Shown here: piece after piece, positions 1 to 10,800 of the stretch
Layout: each line of letters begins with the position of its first letter
Numbering within the stretch: the first letter of the stretch is position 1
DNA from: Dreissena polymorpha
Taxonomy: Eukaryota > Mollusca > Bivalvia > Myida > Dreissenidae
Assembly: GCF_020536995.1 (NCBI RefSeq)
Contig: NC_068359.1
Span: 80,071,346-80,135,345 of the forward strand
DNA length: 64,000 bases
Direction of reading: 5' to 3'
The notes under the pieces: generated by a model
Told to the model about the DNA's origin: nothing
The model's database searches: none
The model's input: only the letters and a program-made list of their open reading frames with translations
Made by a program: the position numbers and the translations under genes

Positions 1-1100
1 ACGAGTAAAATATCGGTATAAATTAGGTATAACTTCAATTTTGTATAAGAAAACATTATGTATGTGATAGTATGTGGGTAACCAAAGCCCACTCTTTGCA
101 TCACTGCACACTAATAATAATGTTAAGTTAAAATCATTTAACTGCATACAATGTTCATGTAAGAGTTAAATTCATGACTGCATACACGTATATTAATGAG
201 GGATTTAAATTAGTGCATGCTTTTAGTTTTCATGACGTTGTGGGAGGGCTGCTTGTTTCATTACTTATTAGCATAACTAAAAGCCAGTATTTTTTTATGA
301 TAATTTCCTTTTATGTTTGCTAGTTACTTCATTGTTCATTTACTTTCTGCGTTCTAGTGTTATTCATGATGGAAAGGGTGTCTGAATACTGGTGTTTTTC
401 GTGAGTAATTAGAATTACTGCAATCTGGTATTATTTGTGATTTATTGACATCATCATGATGTATTGACATTCCTGCCTATTAGTGAATGTAATTAGTTAG
501 TGGATATACTGCATACCAGTATTATCATTTAGTGATAATACTTTCTCCTTATACAATGTTTTCAAGCGTTATCGGCATTTCTGAATACTTCATGAGTAAG
601 AGTGGCATTACCGCATAGAAGAAATGTCGGTAGTTTGTTGCATTTCTGTATACTGTTTAATGATTTCTTTGCGAACTAAATTCAGTTTGTTATTCTTGAC
701 TTATTGACATTACGGCACACTAATAGTTATCATATTGCACAGTTTTTATTTGTGAGTTATTGGCAGTACAGTTTACTAGAATTATTTATAAACCATTGAC
801 ATTACTGCTTATTATTACTATTTTTGAGTTATATGCAAACCTGCATTTGAGTATTTTTCATGAGTTAGTTCTGTTCTTAAATAAATCGAAATATTGCATA
901 CTAGTGTCTATAGGTATTTATTCGCATTACTGCATACTAGAAGAAAATCATGGTGTAGTGAAAAATGATGCATACTGGATTTCCATTGATTATTTGCATA
1001 ACTGCATACTAGTTGTATTCTTCAGATGTTTTGAATTACTGCTGACTTCTATTTGCTTGATTGCATGTGGAAATACTCTCGGTGAGCAGTGCATCTGAAG
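1..1100. repeat. Degenerate 'actgcatac' repeat block
   Basis: The motif actgcatac, or close variants (accgcatag, attgcatac), recurs irregularly every 30-90 bases, often preceded by 'attgacatt' or 'gagttattgg' and followed by 'tagt'. Examples lie near 140, 178, 509, 608, 893, 925, 968 and 1000. It looks like an old, diverged tandem or satellite-like array rather than a gene. A 112-codon open frame inside it (760-1098) carries the repeat and has no recognisable domain. Confidence 0.5.
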
Positions 1101-3065
1101 TCTTCGGTTAAACTGTTCGAACTGTTTAATTGCATCAAAACCTAATTCAGTTCATTTTTTTCATAGCTCATGGCACCAAATGTTTAGGCTGTTCTTCACC
1201 TAATTAGTCTCAAATAACATAACAATCAAACGTGTCTCGTAATATGTTTTCATTATTTGTCATGACATGAAGTAATGCCAATACGTTTGTTATCTGGCTG
1301 TGCTAATGAAACGCTATGATAAGTCAAAGATACACACACTTCTACACTCTCTGGATTTTCTCTAAAAAATTGTATCATGTTTGTATAAAAACTGTTTTAG
1401 AATAGTGGATCCTGTATTTGTAAGGATGCAACACAAACACTCCATGTTCTTGATGCGCTCGCCCAAAACTAGAATCATATAATGTTGAGCTTAAACCAAA
1501 TAAATCAGATCCATATACTCACCAATAGTACATATGATGAAGTTCAAACAAGCAAACAAATCATAATTATAATTCATTAAACGTGATTAAAATATAAACA
1601 CTCGAAACCCCTTAACGACATACATAAGTTCAAGCGGATTCTTGTTTCTGGAAATTACAACATCAGATTGATGTTGATTTCTTTGATCGCTATTTGTCGA
1701 CATTTATATTGTTGCTTCAAATGAAAAAAAGTACTAGCTTTCGAGGGATTCTTAGCAGTCTTGGCAGAAAGCTCAGGCGTCAAGGGTATCCGTACTCTAT
1801 CATGTCTGTCACTTGCTCCCAAATTTTTGATCAGACACGAAGGATTTACAACGCAACATAAAACCCACATAAAACATGTAGCAAACTGAGAATTCATTGG
1901 CAAAGCCTTTGTTTTAATTTTAAAGTGCTTCTTACATTTGTTTTATGATTTCCATTAATTTATAATAAATAATTGTCAATATATTCATATAAGACTAACA
2001 GTTGTAAACTAAGTTAATTAACATAGTATATATTAACTTATGTTAATCATTGAACTTTAAGTACATTCAATTTACAACACAAAGAAAATGGACAAATGTC
2101 AATTAGTTAAAAAAAATACAACAACCAATGAATTATATATTATATTATATACAGTACTGCTACTAGATTGCATTACGAAATTATGTTGAGTTGCAGTAAA
2201 CTACTATTGATTGAACATATGAATGTAAATACTTTACCAAACTAGCAAACACGTGGATTATTTTAACCAAAACACGTTTTATATTAGGGTCATTAGCAAA
2301 ATGAAGCAGAAACCATGGCCGATGCAGACCTTTAACTTATGTGTAGACGAGTGTCTTGGATCTCAAAGTCCTTTAGCAAAAGTGAACACGCTTAGGTGGA
2401 ACAACTTGTATCAGCGGAACCATAGAGAAGTTCAAATGAGGTAAATGCTTTAGATCTCTATCATCTGACATTTGTTTTTTCTTTCGTTGTGAGAATACAT
2501 ACATCATATTTAAAATGAACAAATTGTTTATATAACCATGTATTATTGATGACAAAATAATTACATCATAGTCACATAATACATAATATGAACATTGACA
2601 GATATTTGATGTAAACACATTTATTGTTATATTTTTCTTTTCTTCCAGTTTGTGTCCATCTATCATAACTATGTTTGATTTTTTATAGAAATAATTACAA
2701 GGCATAATTTTCAAGATCGATTTTTTTCCGTTATTTACTGAAAGCAAAAAACAAAACTACAATTAAAAATTAATTTCTTTTTTTTTAAACAATATTTTAC
2801 TGAATTGTTTAAGTAAAGTATGTTTAATGTTGTGTTACTTGACATTTTTGTTTTCCCGCAAATAGTATAGAGCAGTTCAAACGTTCAAGATAGGGGACAT
2901 TAAATAAGTAATGGCATCATATTGAACAGAACATATAAGGGTTCAATAAGCGTCAAACGATGACCAGAACAGGCGAGGATATCGCTGTCGTTAGAAGAGT
3001 GGCGCATAGAATGTACTTTACTGGGAAAAATCATTTTCAAGATCAAGTGGGACTATACCCACATT
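1101..3065. other. Non-coding, no recognised feature
   Basis: AT-rich sequence with only short chance open frames. I see no paired splice signals, RNA gene or clear transposon ends. Confidence 0.4.
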
Positions 3066-3150
3066 ACGACTTAGTAAGTCGTTCCGACGACATAGCTAAC
3101 TCGTTCGCACGAGTTGGTAAGTCGTTTCGTCCAGTTAGTATGTCGTGGGA
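3066..3150. repeat. Cluster of short palindromes (acgacttagtaagtcgt type)
   Basis: The near-palindrome acgacttagtaagtcgt is followed within 85 bases by related words (ctaactcgttcgcacgagtt, ggtaagtcgt, gttagtatgtcgt). Such acgac/gtcgt arrays recur in bivalve genomes and probably come from a small hairpin-forming mobile element. No coding content. Confidence 0.55.
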
Positions 3151-4746
3151 GTGTAATTTAATAAAAGGAGTGAATGATACCCCTATGTCACTGTAGTTTT
3201 GTTCATGTGTTTTTGTCCTTTATAGAGGAAAAACCTAGATTCGCTTTATCAACAAATATATCAATTAGGTATTGAAGCTATTTATTCGAAATGACGTTCC
3301 GAAACTGTAAGCAGACGGTCGGAGGTCAATGGTGGTCCATCAGTACAATGCCGTCAGTTTCATTAGAATTAGAAAGCTAACTTTATTGACGATGACAAAT
3401 GGCTGCTGAAGTTCCCGGATGCTGCTCCATATAACTTTGGTATATGGGGAGTCCTAAAACACCGCCCGAAAATCGCTACGTAAACTATGTATAAAACGAT
3501 CCTTAAGATTAGTGGAGAACTATAGCAAAATATTATTAACAATACCCTTGAATCGTCCCCCAAAAGGTGTAGGCTTATCAACGCATGTCTTTTGTTTTGT
3601 AATTATTATTTTGTGGCAATACATTTGTTCAAATATACTCTGAGCGCCTATCGAAGTGCCACGTTTTATCTTCATTCGCATGAAAGGTTAAGATTTATGT
3701 ATTTTAGATAAGACATAACATAACAGGTAGGAGATTACTAGAGAATGATTTAATTCAGTGATAAAATACCAGACATGTGTTTGTTAAAACCGCAACGCAA
3801 ACATTTACCCACTCAGCCATATTGACCATGACAAACTTATCAAGCATTTTCGTCTTCAATTAAATCTTCAAACACATTTGAAGGAATGCGTGCGGAGTTT
3901 TTTACCAGCCAACTGGATTATGAAAACTGATTAAATAAAATCAAGGCCCGTGATTAATGTTTTTTCTTATCCTGGGTAAATAAATGTTTCGATATCGAAT
4001 AAGCATCTATTATTCTCTGTAGACGTATGTGGTATGTGGCAAACCTCCATTGTGATGATTTCATCTACAATGAGTAGTCAATTTATTGAACTGTTTCGGC
4101 AAGCTGCAGGCAGTTGAATTTTTCATTTTCACACACTCGTCTTCATCACCAGTCTCCTCATCAGTCACTTTATATCGTTGCGACTGAATATGTTTTAAAG
4201 CTACACCATTTTTCTTTTTCCTACATAGCTTTTACTAAAATCATACATGACTGAAGATATGACTTATTGACATATACTATATGCCAATGTCATGTCGATA
4301 TTTTCCCGTAACAAATGTGTTTTGATACTATTTTAACCTTTACGGTATTGCTTTAACGCAAAGTGACGAGCACGGTACGGTAAATACCAATCACAAGTAA
4401 ATGCACTTGGCTTATTTATTTTACGTGTCTTTATAATGTAATATTTGCCCTAACCAAATGTTTTAAGGTACATGCCATGCCATGATAAGAGCGCCTTATA
4501 TTGACTTTTATCCCATCTTCACCGCGACATTGATGGTATAACACCCCATGGAATCGACTAGCCTCTATCCCTGCTTGTTGAATAAACCTGTTTCGTGCAC
4601 GGAAAAATGACATCATTAATAAACAAACAATCGTTCGCTGTGTTTTATTGTTTTTGAAGTTTCCAAACATGCCACGTTTGTTTGTTATTTTTCATGTTTA
4701 GTAAAAATGCGATGAGATAAATAGAATACTAGGATTAGCGTAGAAT
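3151..4746. other. Non-coding, no recognised feature
   Basis: No conserved domain, RNA gene or repeat boundary was recognised. Open frames here are short and of random-looking composition. Confidence 0.4.
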
Positions 4747-4841
4747 AGAGAACAGTTTATGTTGCTCGGCTCCAACACCGAAAGCGCTCGCCAAGACTCT
4801 CGCCCCCGGCCTTCTAAGCCTCGCAACATAAACTTATCTCT
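4747..4841. repeat. Inverted repeat with GC-rich centre
   Basis: The arm agagaacagtttatgttgc (from 4747) is matched by gcaacataaacttatctct (4823-4841) as an imperfect inverted repeat. Between them is a GC-rich centre (ggctccaacaccg, gcgctcgccaagactctcgcccccggcc). The local base composition is unlike the AT-rich surroundings, as expected for a small hairpin element seen repeatedly in bivalve DNA. Confidence 0.5.
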
Positions 4842-5166
4842 TTTCAACGCTGACCTATGTATTCTCTATATATGACATTATCAAGCTGCAAACTTTAATA
4901 TATTACGACATCAATACAAATTATGCAATCTCACTGTTCAATTTATCTAAAGAGATCAACAGTTCACGTCGTTCTTGTTTTGAACGAACATTTAATAGCA
5001 CGGTTTTATATATCTTTATTAATGTCTTTAAGCCCACAGGGAAGATAACATCGGTATTACTGTTTGTTTAAGTTAAACAGATAAGCCAGCATGTTTTAAA
5101 AACAAGCAAGGTAAATCGCAGACGCAAATACCTAATTACATATAACTTAAACCTGTTGTGCGTGAG

Positions 5167-5199
<33 letters not shown>

Positions 5200-5627
5200 A
5201 ATTTTTCAAAAAAAATGAGTCGGGGGGGGGGGATAAATACAAATAAAAATAAAAGCATGAAAAGTGAGCGGTCTACCAGCAAAATAAAAATAAAACTGTC
5301 TAAACCGAATTATTTTTTTATTTTTTAAAACTTAAAATCTCAGCCAATTTAACCTAATGTATATTTGCATTAACCCTTAAGTGTTTTATATATCTAATGA
5401 CACTGTTGTAGAAGCTTTTTATAATAATAGTAAACATACTTTTATATATATTTATAGGGAAAAGCATCCTTTGCATGTATATTGCTTTAACAGAGACTAA
5501 ACAAGCCAGGTGTGTAGTGTAGTATAGTGATTGTTAAACTTTTGTTGAGTGTTTATGATATGTATGTTTATAACAAATATAGCATGCCTTTGACTTTAAT
5601 AAAAAAGACTTAAATACTTTTAACATT
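4842..5627. other. Non-coding spacer with a G-run
   Basis: AT-rich spacer. A run of about ten G lies near 5222-5231. Nothing else was recognised. Confidence 0.4.
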
Positions 5628-6005
5628 CAGTGATTTTTTTGCCCAAAATTACAACCTCTTACAGGCTGTTTCCCAATTGCAAAAAGTAAAAAAGGCTGTT
5701 TCCCAATGGCAAAGTAGCATTTTTCCCCATAAATCTGACAAAAACTTCCCCAAAATATACCAAACTTTTCCAATACACTCAATAATAGGTTTATTTAGTT
5801 AAGTATACAGCAATATAATTCCCTGGAATTTTATAGCACTTATTTTAGAAAGCAGTGAAAAATGTACTTATAAACAATTGGTATACTGTAATTTGTAATC
5901 ATATTAATAATGTTTAATTGTTTTCCCAATTTCATGGCTTATCGCGCTTTTTTCCCAATCAAACAGGCACAGGCTGTAAAAAATAAAGCGAAAAAAAAAT
6001 CACTG
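5628..6005. mobile_element. Non-autonomous TIR DNA transposon (CAGTGATTTTTT ends)
   Basis: The segment begins CAGTGATTTTTTT and ends AAAAAAAATCACTG, a perfect terminal inverted repeat of at least 12 bases. It is flanked on both sides by ACATT, a candidate target duplication. CAGTG ends are typical of hAT-like elements, but those usually make 8-bp duplications, so the superfamily is uncertain. The 378-bp body has no coding capacity and repeats 'tttcccaat' words. This is a MITE-type deletion derivative. Confidence 0.65.
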
Positions 6006-6138
6006 ACATTGTTTAATAGCTTTAACAACCAATTTTCTAACTTTCTTCCATGGGTGGAATATGCACAATAAAAAATCTTTTTAAACAACAGACTTGCTTT
6101 ATATCATGATAATTTGTATCAATCATGAGAAAAAAAAA

Positions 6139-6349
6139 GAGCCACGTAACAGGAAAATGGACCTTAGGGCGATTGAGACCAGTTTGGGCCCAAAGAGCAG
6201 TCTGATCAGGATCCAAACTGTTCAACATTCAGTCAGTACTTCTAAAGATGTTAAGCGAACATTTTGGATCCTGTTCTGACTGCGCTTGTTCTGATCTTGA
6301 TCCAACTGACCACAGTCACCCTTAGGTGTCTTTTCCCGTGATGCGGCTC
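6139..6349. mobile_element. Palindromic MITE (gagccacg...cgcggctc type)
   Basis: The left end gagccacgtaacaggaaaat is the imperfect reverse complement of the right end, which finishes cttttcccgtgatgcggctc. The interior is also partly self-complementary (gatccaaactgtt / aacattttggatcctg). This is a degraded copy of the 'gagccgcg...cgcggctc' hairpin element that I associate with heterodont bivalve genomes. Overlapping 61- and 63-codon frames on both strands come only from the palindrome. Confidence 0.6.
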
Positions 6350-7817
6350 TAATACAGGTGTATCATATTATATCCGATTCATCATTTAGAATACTGAAGA
6401 CTTCACTCTATCAGACTAGTATTAATATTATTCAAAACTCTTAAACTCTCTCTGAATATCAAATGAAATGCAGCAAATGTCGTTTCATAACACTAAATAA
6501 TCTCTCTCTGAATATCTTATGAAATGCAGCACATATCTTTTCATAACACTGTAAATATTACTTTTCTAATCGAAATGATTGCTTCTCCATTTTTAATTAA
6601 TTTGATTTTGAAATATTCCCATGCGCCTCATTGTTGTGAACGTCCGCCATTTGCGGAAATACAATATGAAAATCTTTTTTTTTTGTAAAATACTCACCGA
6701 TTGGCTTATAGCGTGTGGTATTGGCTGCAATGGCAGTTGAAAATCCCTTACGCTTTACAAGGCGACTAGGCACAACGAATCAACTCGTATTATAAACAAA
6801 CACTTTCGGCAATCTTTTCAAGTTTTGGATAAAATACCGGGTCGGCGGGTGAAATGTAAATAAAAAACTCGACAGTGACTTTTATTTGTATTGTATTTGT
6901 CGAAATATAGGGTCGGGCGCTCCCGTTAACATACAATAAACAAACGTTAGCCTTAAAGCTCATGAGATAAAAATTATCGAAACATTCTTTTTTTCTGCCT
7001 GTCTATGCGCCCGTCTATCTGATCATCGGTCGTTCATTCTTTTAAATTATTTGAGTCGGTGTTTGTGTGTGTATTATGCCATTTAGATTAATTGTTTTGA
7101 ACGATGCAGCTACCATCATATTTGTGTTAAACGTATTGGATTAAATACATCACCAGTAAATGTTTACACCATTTTAATTAATATAATAATATAGCTATAT
7201 ATTTTAAATACATATTTTAATCGTAATACACTACGTTTTAATTTGCGCTTCACAGTCTCTTAAAAGCTGTTTGCGTTGTTATTTGTTATTTTAACAAAAT
7301 TTCTTTGCCTGAAATCATGTTTTCTACATTTCAGAACCCGACTGCAATACGTTAAACCAACAAAATATTAAGTTGAGTGATTTACTTTGTCATATAAGGT
7401 TATATTGCCGATGTGTCTCTCTTGATGATAGAGTAAATAAATAGTGTATATGCCAAAATGGATATAAAAAAACACGAAAAGCAACGCCTTTTAAATAAAA
7501 TAAATCGTCTTATAAATTAAATAAACTAAATCAAATGCCGATGAAAGCAATATTTTTTATAATTTGTTTTTGCTGTTATTATATTGATTTCTTCAAAATA
7601 GAATGGATTTCTTAATAAATTTATTATATGGCTGTAAAAACAAAAACAACGATAATATGTTACAAGTCTATTCAAAATGCAGATAAGTCAAATGAACGAC
7701 ACATTGGCTTCATGTATTGTAAATGCCACGTGCACAATTCTATACTAGATTGATAATTAAAGAAGTGGTATATGTGTTTATTCAGCAAAGTATCATGCCA
7801 GCGTTCGGGCGTCCATA
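6350..7817. other. Upstream region of copy A; no clear promoter
   Basis: AT-rich spacer before the first coding exon of copy A. A short GC-richer patch (6830-6930, ggtcgg words) may be a repeat remnant. I could not support a specific TATA box, initiator or operator. Confidence 0.35.
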
Positions 7818-10800
7818 ATGGCTCAGGCTGACAATAAGAAGGCGAACCTGCTGGCATATCTACACCTGCGAATTGCACGCAGAGTCCTCAGACGTTTGCT
7901 TGAATATTGTGTCGCAAGGGAAAACGCCGGTTGGACTATTGATCAGTTTTTATACCAACATATGAGTAGAATCAACCAGCACCCAATCGGCAATCAAAAC
8001 CAAAGACACCTGTTTCCAGGCTTTGGAGTGAGAGCAAACGTTGACCAATGGCCGGTTTATTTGTTTTCTTTGCTTATAGATATAACTGCTTCAGGACTCT
8101 GCAATTCCATCCATGACTCGGTGTCACAAATAAATCAAGCGAGACTTGAACTTTTTTCAAACATTGTCATTGGTATAAGCGATGAATACTTGGGGCGACA
8201 TGTGAATGGTGTGAAGCTTGCAATTCAAACGATTTGTCAGTTTCTAAATGAAGGGCAATTTACAACTGATATAAATCAGGAAATATTGAATGTCGAGTTA
8301 ATGCTGGATAGCGCGGATAGTATAGATTATGTCGAAGAATTCAAGACAAACCACTACATTGAGAAATCATATCGGCAGAGACTAAATAAATTAACACCAG
8401 GTATCGTTTTATAAAGAAATATAATATACATTACACGCGTCGATTTTCTAGGTATTTGTGCCGTTTGTGTCGTTTAATGTACATTTCGTTTTAATGTTTA
8501 ATAACATTTCATACGAATAGTTTTATCTAATTCTTTAAGATCAGCAGCAACTTCATGAAATCATACGGCAGACAACATGGAATACCGAAGAACAAGGTAA
8601 CATAAAAATTAAAAGTTTGATTATACGTATTTAAAATTCGTATGTAAGTTCAGTTATATTGAACGTATTACTCTCTGAAAGGTTTATGTCGATACTAATG
8701 AACTTTCTGCAACGAATGAACCGGGTGTCTGATTTTACCCCACATTATTTTAGTTTGAGAATTATAATTAAGAAAGAGGTGAATTTATTTGATTATGATC
8801 TATTTGATTTTATTGTCGACAATTTAAGATATTTGTACATTGATTTATGTATTTAGAAGACGAACCACATGATGTGAGCATTCGCGACGAAGATCATCGT
8901 CGTGACGTTGAAGAAGGTAAATGCTATAGTAAACAAATGGACTACATGCAATACAAAAATGGAGGAATATTGCGTCTGACAATAATGTGTCTTTCTTTAT
9001 AAGTGAGGTATGTGAAATGCGAAACAGATCAACTAGAGTATATGGACACGTCACGTTTTTCTAAAACGGACTTAAGTCGTCAAATATTGACGAATGACGT
9101 CAACGTCCGGGTTACACAAAGCTTTTATCCATATTTTTTATCAAAACTGTAAACATTCAACGTAAATCTGGCGGCTTGTATAGACTGTAATGTATTTATT
9201 AAAGATTATTATTCAAATGACAAATAAATTAACATTTTATGACATCCAAGTTCTTTCAAGTGAGTGCTGATATGCTTTATGAGAGTAGTTATTTTAAGGG
9301 TGACTCTATTGTTATCGAATGTTGTGCTGTTAAAATCGCTGATTGTACAGTGGTTGATACACAGTCGCAGGGTGGCAATGTTCCGTTTAATTTAAGCGAT
9401 GGAAAACCCCACTTCGGGCTGAATGGCATTATTGTGATCTGTCAGGCAGCAACACAATGTAAATAGACCTTGGCCTTCGGTACATAGACATTTTGTGTTT
9501 TCCTGGTTTGTAACTATATTGCCCAATGATTCTCAATAAGTATTTTTTTTTTTTTTTATTGTATTTAACTATTATAAGGATTATCAATTAATAAACAACC
9601 GACGATTGCTACAACACAACACTTGACGAAAATGGTCAATCTCTCTAATTAATTACGAATCCATCACATATTCAGAATTTGAAATATTAATAACATATGT
9701 TTTCTATATTAAGTTATAAGTCATAATTAATATGTTTTGGATTTTATCTATCGCAAGTGACAACAACGTTTGCTAAAATGTATAAGAACTAGACTGCACT
9801 GTTCAATAGCCAGTGTTTAACTCGTAATGTTTCTTCATTTTTCGAAATTGTGAGCACGCGATACAGAACAGAAATATTTATCGGTCTATATTCTCTTCAT
9901 TACCATAAACAAAAGTTACATAAAACGGTCATAAGGTAAAATAAAGTGCACTATTGGTATACATGTATATTATTATAACTATTATGGGCTTCATAATGAC
10001 TGCAATTTATCCATTTAATATACACGTTTGCCTCAATAAAATTTTCGTTTGAAAAAAAGGAATACGGCAATCTCATTACTTGTGCGATTTTGTTTTAGTA
10101 TGCTTATTTTCATTGAAGCACGAAGACAGGGATATGATCCTTCCAATCGAAGTGTACCACCACGATCCGTTTCAAGCAAATACCCCATAGCAATTCCAGG
10201 TGGATTTAATGCGTTCATATGAAATTTACTTTAGAATCAATACATTTCTATCTGAGACTGATCGTAATGTATGACACTGTTGAAATCATTTTAATAGTGT
10301 TTTGTAATATATATTGATTGTATATAATAAATTTACTCACGTAGTAACAGGATAGTCATTCAATACTTTTTTGATTATAATTATAAAACCTGTACCTAAT
10401 TAGTAAGCATAACAATTCTGCAGCATTGTAATCAATTATATCAATATTCATTTCAATTAACTTTCAAACCAACATCCAAAATACTCAACAACAACAAAAC
10501 AACAACAACACTATAAGAAACAATTAACCAAGCTAATGGTTTAGAAACAATTTGTATATAACGGTACTAGTTTGTGCTTTACATACTAACAATTATTACA
10601 TATATGCAAATAATTTCGTTACATGCAGAATTTACAGTCGAAATAGAGATATCAGGATGTGACGGTGCTGAACTACATTCGGTTTCTGAGCGCGTTGTGA
10701 ACTCTATCAACAGCACAGATGGACAAGAAATGGATTCACAAAATAGACAAATTAAAAACACGTGTGATAATACATTTACGTCATTTGGAGGTAAAGTAAT

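Noticed and set aside
760-1098. 112-codon frame at the left end
   Set aside because: It translates the 'actgcatac' repeat and has no splice signals or domain.
9239-9466. 75-codon open frame inside intron 3 of copy A
   Set aside because: No counterpart in copy B, whose intron 3 is only 204 bases; no good acceptor and donor in frame; no domain.
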